17,880 nucleotides of DNA from Deltaproteobacteria bacterium (GTDB lineage: Bacteria > Desulfobacterota > DSM-4660 > Desulfatiglandales > Desulfatiglandaceae): NCBI GenBank assembly GCA_013349725.1, contig DUZB01000026.1, positions 1-17,880 of the forward strand, in the 5' to 3' direction. The notes below the pieces were generated by a model, which saw only the letters and a list, made by a program, of their open reading frames with translations, had not been told where the DNA came from and searched no databases. This document shows positions 1 to 7,154 of the stretch, piece after piece. The translations under genes and the position numbers were made by a program. How positions within the stretch are numbered: the first letter of the stretch is position 1; each line of letters opens with the position of its first letter.

Positions 1-299
1 ACTAAGGTTGCCTGCTTTCGTTTTTGTAGCGATGGTGTTATTGGATCGCAAAGACGGTAATAGGTATCGTACTGCTGGATGTTATTAGGACTCATGTTGA
101 AGAAAACAACGTCTTCGAAAACCTGCCGGTCTTGGTTCCATATGAAGGAAGCAAGATAATCAGCCTGCATAAGAGACAATAACTCTTCAGAGATGCACTC
201 GCGAAAAACCTTTTGGTCATGACTCCTCGATAGTTTTTCGAGGATCGAAAAGAGAAGCTTTAACTCACCCGCGTTTAGATTTGAGAATTCGCTTTCCAT
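1..299 (-). CDS. LuxR-type transcriptional regulator, N-terminal part (partial, runs off left edge)
   Basis: The minus strand reads open from an ATG at 299-297 to the window edge, giving 99 codons without a stop. The N-terminus is MESEFSNLNAGELKLLFSIL. Later come a stretch with ADYLASFIW, then VVFFNMSPNNIQQYDTYY, and the edge segment YRLCDPITPSLQKRKQATLV. The NMSPxNxxxYxxYYxxxDPITPxLQxRxxxTLV pattern resembles the GAF-like sensory N-terminus of LuxR-family regulators common in deltaproteobacteria, which end in a C-terminal helix-turn-helix. That C-terminal half lies outside the window, so the DNA-binding part is inferred. An AGGAAA sits just before the ATG and is a weak, close ribosome site. 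The gene points away from all the housekeeping genes on the right. No ligand can be named. It could instead be another GAF-domain signalling protein. Confidence 0.6.
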   Translation of the reverse strand, partial: MESEFSNLNAGELKLLFSILEKLSRSHDQKVFRECISEELLSLMQADYLASFIWNQDRQVFEDVVFFNMSPNNIQQYDTYYRLCDPITPSLQKRKQATL

Positions 300-381
300 T
301 TTCCTATCATAGTAATCGTGAGCGGATAATGTCTGTGTTTAAAATTTTTTCACGTTCGGAGCTTCGTTTTAGAAGAAGATG

Positions 382-780
382 TTACTCCTGACGGAATGGG
401 TCATATACCATCAGAAGCGGAGAAAGCAGAATTTGAGATGCTTTTTCATGAATTGAGAAAACTTCATATTTAGAGTAACCACTTGATTGATTAAACAATA
501 TAGTCTTCTCCGGGTCAAGAAAAATCGGTCCTCCAAAAACTGAGGCCTTTTTGTTAGCAGAATCTGGGATGTTTCTTGCTGGACTCTTTCCTCTCAAACA
601 AACCCGGGTCGTTGGTGCAAGGTATATGCCTTTTTCTACTTCGTGGTTTCGCAAGCGCCAAAACGTCTGAGGAAGTTGAGACTTCGCACTATAAATTTGG
701 GCAGGCTGTTTGGCAAGATTTTGCTCCATGGCTGCATTGCAATACCTGCCATATGCATCAGACAGTGAAAAAGTTGACAT
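382..780 (-). CDS. hypothetical protein, 132 aa (doubtful)
   Basis: I do not recognise this protein. An open frame runs from an ATG at 780-778 to a TAA at 384-382, 82 bases upstream of the LuxR-type gene and on the same strand. The protein has no obvious signal peptide, membrane helix or catalytic motif. The segment HEVEKGIYLAPTTRVCLRGK is the most protein-like part, with mixed charge and hydrophobicity. Codon choice is mixed and not obviously that of a shadow frame. No good ribosome site precedes the first ATG (the sequence before it is gagtcttc). An internal ATG at residue 18 is an alternative start with equally weak support. The opposite strand has only a 68-codon frame here. Its position suggests it may be transcribed with the regulator, but it could be non-coding AT-rich DNA. 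Confidence 0.35.
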   Translation of the reverse strand: MSTFSLSDAYGRYCNAAMEQNLAKQPAQIYSAKSQLPQTFWRLRNHEVEKGIYLAPTTRVCLRGKSPARNIPDSANKKASVFGGPIFLDPEKTILFNQSSGYSKYEVFSIHEKASQILLSPLLMVYDPFRQE

Positions 781-1193
781 GAAGACTCAAAAGTTCATCT
801 GAGCATGATTTAACTTACCGAATCAACGCCCCCACATCTTGTGGTCGTGTCCCCGATTGGCTATCGCCACATGATGCTGGCATTCCTATCATCATAGGTG
901 AATTTTGATATTTTTAAAAATGGTGAAGAATTGTTCTGTCAGCCTTAACCTGGAAATTCGGTTGATATACCCTCAGAAGACAAAATCCCCATGCACCAAA
1001 TCAAACCCTTGAGTTTCCTCACAACATAAAGTAATTTCATCCATTATGATCACAAAAAACCTATCAGGCGGCCAAACAGAGGCAGCCTGATTGAAAAGAT
1101 GAATAGAGAGATATCCAAGGGCAGTAAAGCAAGGATCTGTGTTTAAAGAAAAAAATATTGACAGGTGAATATCTGTTTTCTGTAAATATATGG
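781..1193. other. AT-rich intergenic region, no gene seen
   Basis: This stretch lies between the minus-strand LuxR locus and the plus-strand genes. Overlapping minus-strand frames of 77 and 88 codons exist between 973 and 1330. They lack ribosome sites, resemble no family I know and run into the promoter and start of the CBM48 gene, so I do not call them. Two small perfect inverted repeats are visible: CCACA/TGTGG near 832-844 and CCTAT-CATC-ATAGG at 885-898. A TTGACA at 1158-1163 has only a poor -10 partner (TGTAAA, 17-base spacer), so it is not called as a promoter. Confidence 0.5.
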
Positions 1194-1221
1194 TTGAATA
1201 CTTCATGGAAAATGTTATACT
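1194..1221 (+). promoter_or_regulatory. sigma-70-type promoter of the CBM48 gene (extended -10)
   Basis: The candidate -35 is TTGAAT at 1194-1199. After a 16-base spacer comes TATACT at 1216-1221, preceded by TGT, so the -10 is of the extended TGN type. The implied transcription start is near 1228, about 55 bases before the start codon at 1283. The assignment is by eye from the E. coli-type consensus. Confidence 0.6.
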
Positions 1222-1282
1222 GTCGGTATATTCTTAAGTATCGGCACAGATGCAGAAACTGAAATATCTGGGAGGTTTGGAA

Positions 1283-1591
1283 ATGGCAAAGAGAACAAAG
1301 AAGGAAAACACCGGCAAAATTGCGCGACAAAAGATAACTCTTTTTTTAGAAGCACCGGAAGCTGAAGTCGTGTCCCTGATGGGAGATTTCAATCAATGGG
1401 ATGAGAAAAAGCATCCCATGAAAAAAAGTGCGGACGGCGTCTGGGAAAAGATCATCATGGTTCCGGAGGGAAGTTACGAATACCGTTTTCTTGTGGATGG
1501 GGAATGGCGGAATGATCCGGCCAACAGTCAGGTTTGCGCCAACCGTTTCGGCACCTTGAATAATGTTTTGAAGGTACTTACCAAGGGGTAA
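1283..1591 (+). CDS. stand-alone CBM48 / AMPK-type glycogen-binding domain protein
   Basis: This is a 102-residue protein made almost entirely of one carbohydrate-binding module of family CBM48, the early-set domain found in AMPK beta subunits and branching enzymes. After a lysine-rich N-terminus (residues 1-18) come the strand KITLFLEAPEAEVVSLMGDF, the NQW turn with Trp39, Trp54 in GVWEK, and EGSYEYRFLVDGEWRNDP (residues 62-79). These match the family pattern, including its sugar-stacking tryptophans. No catalytic domain is attached. An in-frame ATG at 1250 would add 11 residues, but I chose 1283 because GGGAGGT lies seven bases upstream. It probably binds glycogen or another alpha-glucan, or acts as an adaptor; the real ligand is unknown. 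A small hairpin (AGGGG-TAAA-CCCCT, 1584-1597) spans its stop codon without a T-run. It appears to be a one-gene unit. Confidence 0.88.
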   Translation: MAKRTKKENTGKIARQKITLFLEAPEAEVVSLMGDFNQWDEKKHPMKKSADGVWEKIIMVPEGSYEYRFLVDGEWRNDPANSQVCANRFGTLNNVLKVLTKG

Positions 1592-1738
1592 ACCCCTCCG
1601 CCCTCCCGCTTTCAAGTTGGACACACCCTCCTGGCCTAATGGCAAGGGGGAAATCGCCCTGCTACCTCCATGTTTTTCCTGCCTTGAGGCAATGGTCAGC
1701 CGCGGGAGCCAATCTCAAAACGCCCCCTTTTGCTCTCC

Positions 1739-1764
1739 GAGGCGTAGGCTCGCCTCTACGAGCC
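1739..1764. repeat. overlapping alternative small hairpins
   Basis: GAGGCG (1739-1744) pairs with CGCCTC (1751-1756). GGCTCG (1747-1752) pairs with CGAGCC (1759-1764). The two 6-bp stems share bases and cannot form at once. They sit in the gene-free stretch after the CBM48 gene. No T-run follows, so this is not a classical terminator. Confidence 0.45.
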
Positions 1765-1790
1765 AAGGGCCCGATCTCTGCGTCAGGCTC

Positions 1791-1849
1791 AAATTTCAAT
1801 CCTCGAAATATGAAATCCCGCTGTAGCGGGATTCCTGTGGTTGAAATTT
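1791..1849. repeat. nested inverted repeat (cruciform-type intergenic element)
   Basis: An outer arm AAATTTCAATCC (1791-1802) is matched by GGTTGAAATTT (1839-1849) with one extra base. Inside lies a perfect 9-bp inverted repeat, AATCCCGCT (1814-1822) and AGCGGGATT (1825-1833). A GATCTC word also flanks both sides (near 1773 and 1861). The inner word AGCGGGATTCC recurs at 17666-17676 in the gap before the pgsA-like gene. The layout suggests a dispersed cruciform repeat or a decayed MITE rather than a single regulatory site. Short frames crossing it (1617-1878) look like non-coding translation. Confidence 0.6.
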
Positions 1850-1901
1850 TCGCCTTCTTTGATCTCGAACAAAATTGAACATTTTGAAACTGGCTCCGGG
1901 C

Positions 1902-1919
1902 GGCAATATTTATATTGCC
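1902..1919. promoter_or_regulatory. perfect palindrome overlapping the xerC promoter, possible operator
   Basis: GGCAATAT (1902-1909) and ATATTGCC (1912-1919) form a perfect 8-bp inverted repeat around two T's. It covers most of the predicted -35 hexamer TTGCCA (1915-1920). A dimeric repressor would fit such a site, but I recognise no known operator sequence, and a transcript hairpin is an alternative. Confidence 0.4.
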
Positions 1920-1942
1920 AATTCCTTCAAATGTGTTATGTT
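1915..1942 (+). promoter_or_regulatory. candidate promoter of the xerC-hslVU operon
   Basis: TTGCCA (1915-1920, five of six bases of TTGACA) is followed after 16 bases by TATGTT (1937-1942). That hexamer is preceded by TGT, giving an extended -10 like that of the CBM48 promoter. The start codon lies about 53 bases downstream of the -10. No heat-shock (sigma-32) type promoter was found, although HslUV is heat-induced in E. coli. Confidence 0.45.
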
Positions 1943-1994
1943 AAAAAGTTATAAATTGTACCATGATTCCTGAGAAAGGCAGTGTGAATTTATC

Positions 1995-2921
1995 GTGTCT
2001 CACCACGAGTCCACAGAGAAATTTTTGTTGTACTTGAAGGACATAAAGGGCTGTTCTCCTTACACTCTCAGGAGTTATCGCACGGACTTGGAGCAGTTTG
2101 TTCATTTTGTAGAAAACAGGGAGTCCAATTCGGGGCAGGGGAAGGAAAAAGGCATTGCGGTCGGGTCTGTTGACTCTCTGGTTGTGAGGGAATATCTGGG
2201 GAGTCTTTACGGGCGGTTGAAAAGAACGTCCATTGCTCGAAAACTTTCCGTCGTCAGATCCTTTTTTCACTTTCTGGAAAAGGAAGGCTCTGAATGCGGG
2301 AATCCCGCGGCGGAAATCAGGACCCCCAAGCTGGAGAAGGTTATTCCTCCCTATCTGCCTGTGGATGATGTCTTCAGGTTGCTTGAGAGGCCTGACCGGA
2401 AGAAGCCGTTAGGGACGCGGGACCTTGCCATTCTCGAAGTGCTCTACTCCTGTGGATTCAGGGCAGGGGAACTGGGGAGTCTCAATGTGGGAGATGTGGA
2501 TTTCCAGGGCCGTCTGGTGAAAGTTACGGGCAAGGGAAACAAGGAACGGATTGTTCCCATTGGTCGTAAGGCACTGGGCGTGGTGAAAGAATATTTGGAG
2601 ACGACCGGGAGGCTGAGGGGAAAGAGCGGGGACTTCGTGCCGGAGAGCCCGCTTTTCATCAATTTTCGCGGCGGTCGTCTTACCACGAGAAGCATGGGAA
2701 GGATCATCAAAAAGTACGTTATCGATGCCGGTTTGCCTTCCGATATCAGTCCCCATTCCATGCGACATTCTTACGCGACCCACCTTCTGGATGGGGGGGC
2801 TGATCTTCGTTCGGTTCAGGAACTGCTAGGCCACGAGAGCCTGTCTACAACGCAGAAATATACCCATGTGAGTATTGACAGACTAATGGAAGTGTACGAT
2901 AAGGCGCATCCGAGACATTGA
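1995..2921 (+). CDS. xerC: tyrosine recombinase XerC
   Basis: This 308-residue site-specific recombinase resolves chromosome dimers at dif, normally together with XerD. The N-terminal SAM-like domain (about residues 5-95) is followed by the catalytic domain (about 115-300). The catalytic set is complete: Arg156 (GFRAGELGSL), Lys180 (TGKGNKERIVPIG), His254 and Arg257 (HSMRHSYATHLL), His280 (LLGHESLSTTQ) and nucleophile Tyr289 (YTHVS). The ending VYDKAHPRH is typical of XerC rather than XerD. The start is a GTG, the only good in-frame start after an upstream stop. AGAAAGG lies about 15 bases before it, a weak and distant ribosome site. The order xerC-hslV-hslU matches codV-clpQ-clpY of Bacillus. 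It could be an XerA/XerH-like single recombinase if no XerD exists in this genome. Confidence 0.95.
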   Translation: MSHHESTEKFLLYLKDIKGCSPYTLRSYRTDLEQFVHFVENRESNSGQGKEKGIAVGSVDSLVVREYLGSLYGRLKRTSIARKLSVVRSFFHFLEKEGSECGNPAAEIRTPKLEKVIPPYLPVDDVFRLLERPDRKKPLGTRDLAILEVLYSCGFRAGELGSLNVGDVDFQGRLVKVTGKGNKERIVPIGRKALGVVKEYLETTGRLRGKSGDFVPESPLFINFRGGRLTTRSMGRIIKKYVIDAGLPSDISPHSMRHSYATHLLDGGADLRSVQELLGHESLSTTQKYTHVSIDRLMEVYDKAHPRH

Positions 2922-2951
2922 TGGGGACATTGATGGAGAGGGGTTTTTTTT

Positions 2952-3521
2952 ATGGCGGAATTGAATTCTGGAATGATCCGGGCCACTACGATCCTTGCTG
3001 TCAGGAAAAACGGCAGGTGCGTGATGGCGGGAGACGGTCAGGTGACCCTTGGGGACACCATTATGAAGCACAGGGCAACAAAAGTCCGGCGCATGTACGA
3101 TGACAACCTGCTGGTTGGTTTCGCGGGGGCTGCCGCTGATGCCTTCAACCTTCTTGAAAAGTTGGAGGGGAAGCTGGAAGCCTGTAACGGAAACCTCACA
3201 CGGGCGGCGGTGGAATTAGCCAGGGACTGGAGGACGGATAAGATCCTGCATAAGCTTGAGGCTCTGATTTTGGCCATGGATGATGAACATACCTTCATCA
3301 TTTCGGGAACAGGGGATGTGATCGAGCCTGACGAAGCAGTTGCCGCCATCGGATCAGGAGGGCCTTATGCGATGGCAGCCGCACGTGCGTTGGTGGAACA
3401 TTCTGATCTCGAGGCGGATGTGATTGCCCTTGAGGCCATGAAAATTGCCGCCTCCATATGCCTTTATACAAATGATCAGATAATTGTTCATGAACTGGAG
3501 AAATTAAGTGATAATGGATAA
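2952..3521 (+). CDS. hslV: HslV (ClpQ) peptidase subunit of the HslUV protease
   Basis: HslV is the threonine peptidase that forms a double hexamer capped by the HslU ATPase in the cytoplasm. The 189-residue protein has the family landmarks: [11 protein letters not shown] at the mature N-terminus, [11 protein letters not shown] (residues 26-36), KVRRMY, the FAGAAADAF loop, [10 protein letters not shown] and AIGSGGPYA. The catalytic nucleophile should be Thr12, exposed after removal of an 11-residue propeptide. If the internal ATG (Met8, at 2973) were used, the propeptide would be four residues, as in several relatives. I kept 2952 because GGAGAGGGG ends eight bases before it. The gap after xerC is 30 bases, and the gene overlaps hslU, as expected for subunits made in fixed ratio. 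Confidence 0.97.
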   Translation: MAELNSGMIRATTILAVRKNGRCVMAGDGQVTLGDTIMKHRATKVRRMYDDNLLVGFAGAAADAFNLLEKLEGKLEACNGNLTRAAVELARDWRTDKILHKLEALILAMDDEHTFIISGTGDVIEPDEAVAAIGSGGPYAMAAARALVEHSDLEADVIALEAMKIAASICLYTNDQIIVHELEKLSDNG

Positions 3522-4923
3522 AGAAGGGAAGAATGAGGAACGTTTTGCAGGAGTTTTAACCCCGCGTGAGATCGTATGCGAGCTGGACAAGTATATTATC
3601 GGGCAGCATGACGCAAAACGTTCCGTGGCCATCGCTTTGAGAAACAGGTGGAGACGTCAGCAGGTTTCCGGCGATCTGAGGGACGAAATAGCTCCCAAGA
3701 ACATCATCATGATTGGGCCCACCGGAGTCGGTAAAACGGAGATCGCAAGACGGTTGGCCCGCCTTGCCAATTCCCCTTTTATGAAAGTGGAAGCGACAAA
3801 ATTTACAGAAGTGGGCTACGTGGGCAGGGACGTGGAATCAATGATCAGAGATTTGACCGAACTTGCCGTGAACATAGCCAAGAAAGATGAGCAGGAAAAG
3901 ATTCAGCCAAAAGCCCGTGAGATGGCTGAGGAGCGTTTGTTGGATATCCTTCTTCCCAAAAAGAGTGAGCCTGAAAAAGACGAAGAGGACCCGGATAAGG
4001 AAAGAATCCTGGAGGTGGTCAAGTCCGACAAAGCCGGGACGTCTTCAACGAGGGAAAAGCTTCGACGCATGCTCAGAAGCGGGAAAATGGATAAACGCTA
4101 TGTGGAACTTGAGGTGACCAGCTCCAATACCCCCATGGTGGAAATCTTTTCCAGTTCGGGCATCGAGGAAATGGAATTTAATGTGAAGGAGATGTTCGGC
4201 AACATCTTTCCGCAAAAGAAAAAGAAACGGCGTGTAAAGATCCAGGAAGCCCTCGAGATCCTGTTTCAGGAAGAATCCCAGAAGTTGATCGATATGGATA
4301 ATGTGATCGAAGAGGCCATTCGCATCACCGAGCAGAACGGGATCGTTTTCCTGGATGAACTGGACAAGGTGGCCGGGTCGGATTCTTCCTACGGAGGCCC
4401 TGACGTCTCGCGGGAAGGGGTGCAGAGAGATCTCCTTCCCATTGTCGAAGGTTCCACGGTTGCCACCAAATACGGGATGGTGAAGACGGATCATATCCTG
4501 TTTATTGCAGCGGGGGCTTTTAATGTGAGCAAACCTTCCGATCTGCTGCCGGAGCTTCAGGGCCGATTCCCCATTCGGGTTGAGCTGGACTCCCTTTCCA
4601 TGGATGATTTTATCAGGATACTGCTGGAACCCAAGAATGCCTTGATCATACAATATAAGGCCCTTCTTGCCACGGAGGGGGTCGAGCTTGTATTCGAAGA
4701 GGATGCGGTCAGTGAAATTGCCCGCATGGCCAGCGAGGTGAATGATCGTATGGAAAATATCGGTGCGCGCCGGTTGCATACGGTCATGGAGAAGCTGGTG
4801 GATGAAATCTCGTTTGATGCCCCCGACCTGGATGAAAAGAAGGTGGTCATTACGAAAGAGTATGTGGAGAAAAAGCTTTCAGATATTTTAGAAGATGAAA
4901 ATCTGAGCAGGTATATTTTGTGA
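3508..4923 (+). CDS. hslU: HslU (ClpY) AAA+ ATPase subunit of the HslUV protease
   Basis: HslU unfolds substrates and feeds them into HslV using ATP. The 471-residue product carries [17 protein letters not shown] at its N-terminus, Walker A GPTGVGKT (residues 70-77), the pore loop GYVG (103-106) and Walker [10 protein letters not shown] (279-287). It also has a conserved arginine in [12 protein letters not shown] (Arg353) and the C-terminal LSRYIL tail that inserts into HslV. The insertion domain (about 115-250) is charged and lysine/glutamate rich, as usual. The GTG at 3508 has GGAG seven bases upstream. The ATG at 3514 (two residues shorter) is an alternative with a 13-base spacing. Either start overlaps the end of hslV by 8-14 bases, pointing to coupled translation. 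Confidence 0.97.
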   Translation: MIMDKEGKNEERFAGVLTPREIVCELDKYIIGQHDAKRSVAIALRNRWRRQQVSGDLRDEIAPKNIIMIGPTGVGKTEIARRLARLANSPFMKVEATKFTEVGYVGRDVESMIRDLTELAVNIAKKDEQEKIQPKAREMAEERLLDILLPKKSEPEKDEEDPDKERILEVVKSDKAGTSSTREKLRRMLRSGKMDKRYVELEVTSSNTPMVEIFSSSGIEEMEFNVKEMFGNIFPQKKKKRRVKIQEALEILFQEESQKLIDMDNVIEEAIRITEQNGIVFLDELDKVAGSDSSYGGPDVSREGVQRDLLPIVEGSTVATKYGMVKTDHILFIAAGAFNVSKPSDLLPELQGRFPIRVELDSLSMDDFIRILLEPKNALIIQYKALLATEGVELVFEEDAVSEIARMASEVNDRMENIGARRLHTVMEKLVDEISFDAPDLDEKKVVITKEYVEKKLSDILEDENLSRYIL

Positions 4924-4940
4924 TTTTGGATTTTGGATTT
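4922..4940. repeat. period-7 tandem repeat (GATTTTG)
   Basis: GATTTTG is repeated at 4922-4928 and 4929-4935, followed by a partial GATTT. It starts inside the hslU stop codon and fills the first part of the 63-base gap before argB. I see no promoter or terminator in this gap, so argB may be read through from hslU. Confidence 0.55.
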
Positions 4941-4986
4941 AAGAAAAGAAGCAATCGTCGTTAATCGTTCCAAATGAAGAGGGCAT

Positions 4987-5868
4987 ATGATAACGGATCG
5001 TGAAAGGGCAAATATCCTTATTGAGGCTCTTCCCTATATCCAGCGTTTTAACGGGTCGACCATTGTGGTGAAATATGGCGGCCATGCCATGGTGGATGAG
5101 AAACTGAAGCAGGATTTCGCCCTCGATATTATTCTCATGAAGTATGTGGGGATGAACCCCGTGGTTGTTCACGGGGGTGGGCCTCAGATCGGGAGTTTTT
5201 TGAAAAGGCTTTCCATTGAGTCTGAGTTTGTGGACGGCATGCGGGTTACCGACAGCCAGACCATGGATGTGGTGGAAATGGTCCTGGTAGGGAAAGTCAA
5301 CCAGGAGATTGTGTCCCTGATTAATGGGAATGGAGGGCGTGCAGTAGGCTTGTCGGGAAAAGACGGTGGCCTGATTTTGGCGGAAAAAATGAAGTATATC
5401 AAGGCCGGGGGGCAGGATCAGGCTCCGGAAATTATTGATATGGGAATGGTCGGCGCCATTACTTCAGTGGACAGCAGAGTCCTTCTGGAACTGATGAAAA
5501 GCGGGTTCATACCGGTCATTGCCCCCGTTGGCGCCGGAAATAAGGGCGAGACCTATAATATCAACGCCGACCTTGTGGCGGGCAAAATAGCGGCCTCACT
5601 GAAGGCGAGAAAACTGGTTCTCATCACGGATACGGAAGGGGTGCTTGGCAGGGATGGCAAACTGATATCCACCCTGAAGAAAGAAGAAGCGATCGAGATG
5701 ATCGGCAGCGGCGACATCAAAGGAGGAATGATTCCCAAGGTGAAATGTTGCATGGATGCCCTTTCAGAAGGCGTTCGAAAAGCGCATATCATTGACGGGC
5801 GGGAGCCGCATTCCATTCTGTTGGAGATTCTCACAAAAATAGGGATTGGCACGGAGATTGTGCAGTAG
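4987..5868 (+). CDS. argB: acetylglutamate kinase
   Basis: ArgB phosphorylates N-acetylglutamate, the second step of ornithine and arginine synthesis, in the cytoplasm. The 293-residue protein has the amino-acid kinase fold with VVKYGGHAM (residues 27-35), the VHGGGPQI glycine loop (61-68), GLSGKDGGL (121-129), [12 protein letters not shown] (191-202), [10 protein letters not shown] and IKGGMIPKV. An N-terminal helix (about residues 1-20) and the C-terminal block [15 protein letters not shown] with GIGTE match the known signature of hexameric, arginine-inhibited kinases. Feedback inhibition is therefore expected. The ribosome site GAAGAGGG is only three bases from the ATG, but it is the only one near. 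It follows hslU by 63 bases. Confidence 0.97.
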   Translation: MITDRERANILIEALPYIQRFNGSTIVVKYGGHAMVDEKLKQDFALDIILMKYVGMNPVVVHGGGPQIGSFLKRLSIESEFVDGMRVTDSQTMDVVEMVLVGKVNQEIVSLINGNGGRAVGLSGKDGGLILAEKMKYIKAGGQDQAPEIIDMGMVGAITSVDSRVLLELMKSGFIPVIAPVGAGNKGETYNINADLVAGKIAASLKARKLVLITDTEGVLGRDGKLISTLKKEEAIEMIGSGDIKGGMIPKVKCCMDALSEGVRKAHIIDGREPHSILLEILTKIGIGTEIVQ

Positions 5869-5903
5869 TCAGAATTTTGGTCCTGCAAAGCGGGATTGGA
5901 ATT

Positions 5904-5925
5904 TGGAATTATGAAATGAATTCCA
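5904..5925. repeat. small perfect inverted repeat in the argB-argD gap
   Basis: TGGAATT (5904-5910) and AATTCCA (5919-5925) are separated by eight bases. The first arm is itself the second copy of a direct TGGAATT repeat (5898-5904). An AAGCGGGATT word lies just before it. The stem is AT-rich with no T-run, so a terminator role is unlikely. Confidence 0.45.
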
Positions 5926-5948
5926 GCTTTTGAGGCGGAGATTGTAAG

Positions 5949-7154
5949 ATGATGGATACGATGCAGCGGGCGGATAAATATATGTTTCAGACCTATGGCC
6001 GGTTTCCCCTGACTCTGGTTCGGGGCGAAGGGTGCCGGGTCTGGGATGAAGAAGGGAAGGAGTATCTTGATTTTGTGGCGGGCATTGCCGTCTGCGCTCT
6101 TGGGCACAGTTCCCCTGTGGTAACCAGGGCGCTGGAAGAGCAGTCCAAAACCCTTGTACATGTTTCAAACCTTTACTATACCAGGCCCCAGACGGATCTG
6201 GCTCAACTGCTGGTGGAGAATTCTTTTGCGGACCGTGTCTTTTTCTGCAACAGCGGGGCGGAAGCCAACGAGGCGGCCATTAAACTGGCAAGGCGCTATT
6301 CAAGCGAAAAATTCGGGGCGAACCGTCATGTGATCATTTCCATGGAAAATTCGTTCCATGGAAGGACCATGGGCACCCTTTCGGCTACGGGCCAGACGAA
6401 GATTCAGGCCGGATACGACCCCCTCCTTCAGGGTTTCAAATTTGTGCCCTTTAACGATAGTTCCCGTCTTGCGCAGGCTGTGGACGAAACTGTCTGTGCC
6501 GTCATCCTTGAACCTATCCAGGGGGAGGGAGGGGTTATCTGCCCCGACGAGGGGTATCTGAAGGCCGTTCGGAAATTGTGCGACGAAAAAGGGATTCTCC
6601 TGATTTTCGACGAAGTTCAGGTGGGCATGGGAAGGACGGGGAAACTTTTTGCCCATGAACATTATGGGGTTGTCCCTGATATCATGACCCTGGCAAAGGC
6701 CCTGGGAAACGGCCTTCCCATAGGCGCCATGCTTTCAACCGACCAAGTGGGGGCGGCATTCGGACCGGGGAGTCACGCCACCACATTTGGTGGTACGCCT
6801 CTCGCTACCGCTGTTTCAAAAGCGGTTTTAGAGAGCCTTCTTCAGGATGGATGGATAGAGAACGCACGATTGATGGGGGAATATTTCAGGGAAAAACTGG
6901 AAAACCTCGCAGGCAAATATCCATTCATCAGGGATGTCAGAGGCGCCGGTCTCATCGTGGGCGTCGAACTGGAAGGGTCGGCTGCGCCGGTCGTGGAAGC
7001 CTGCCGCAAAGAAGGGTTTCTGATTATCGCTGCGCATGAAAAGGTGCTTCGTTTCGTGCCCCCCCTGATTGTTCAAAAAAACGAAATAGACCTGCTGGTG
7101 GATGCCCTTGACAGGATATTCGCCGGAATGAATAATAAGGGAGATGAAAATTGA
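5949..7154 (+). CDS. argD: acetylornithine aminotransferase (class III, PLP)
   Basis: ArgD moves an amino group from glutamate to N-acetylglutamate semialdehyde, making N-acetylornithine. The 401-residue protein shows class-III aminotransferase marks: [14 protein letters not shown] (residues 43-56), [15 protein letters not shown] (98-112), [24 protein letters not shown] (188-196), [14 protein letters not shown] (219-232) and [14 protein letters not shown], with PLP-binding Lys250. HATTFGGTP follows. In many bacteria the same enzyme also serves as succinyl-DAP aminotransferase, but the DapL found in this window makes that role unnecessary here. GAGGCGGAG lies eight bases before the ATG. A second ATG follows at once (5952), so the exact start is uncertain by a codon. 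It overlaps argG by four bases. Confidence 0.95.
   Translation: MMDTMQRADKYMFQTYGRFPLTLVRGEGCRVWDEEGKEYLDFVAGIAVCALGHSSPVVTRALEEQSKTLVHVSNLYYTRPQTDLAQLLVENSFADRVFFCNSGAEANEAAIKLARRYSSEKFGANRHVIISMENSFHGRTMGTLSATGQTKIQAGYDPLLQGFKFVPFNDSSRLAQAVDETVCAVILEPIQGEGGVICPDEGYLKAVRKLCDEKGILLIFDEVQVGMGRTGKLFAHEHYGVVPDIMTLAKALGNGLPIGAMLSTDQVGAAFGPGSHATTFGGTPLATAVSKAVLESLLQDGWIENARLMGEYFREKLENLAGKYPFIRDVRGAGLIVGVELEGSAAPVVEACRKEGFLIIAAHEKVLRFVPPLIVQKNEIDLLVDALDRIFAGMNNKGDEN

Noticed and set aside
576..782. Plus-strand frame of 68 codons opposite the hypothetical minus-strand ORF
   Set aside because: No ribosome site; low-quality sequence that looks like a shadow of the other strand.
973..1330. Two overlapping minus-strand frames of 77 and 88 codons
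   Set aside because: No ribosome site, no familiar motif, and they run into the promoter and start of the CBM48 gene.
1617..1878. Plus-strand frames of 69 and 79 codons after the CBM48 gene
   Set aside because: They cross the nested inverted repeats and have no ribosome site; translation of repeat DNA.
1884..1910. Heat-shock sigma-32 promoter before xerC-hslVU
   Set aside because: TTGAAA at 1884-1889 is present, but no CCCCATNT-type -10 follows at the right distance.
4045..4779. Long minus-strand frame (244 codons) inside hslU, with similar ones at 8572-9351 and 13494-14351
   Set aside because: Each lies opposite a clearly identified conserved gene and shows no family motif of its own.
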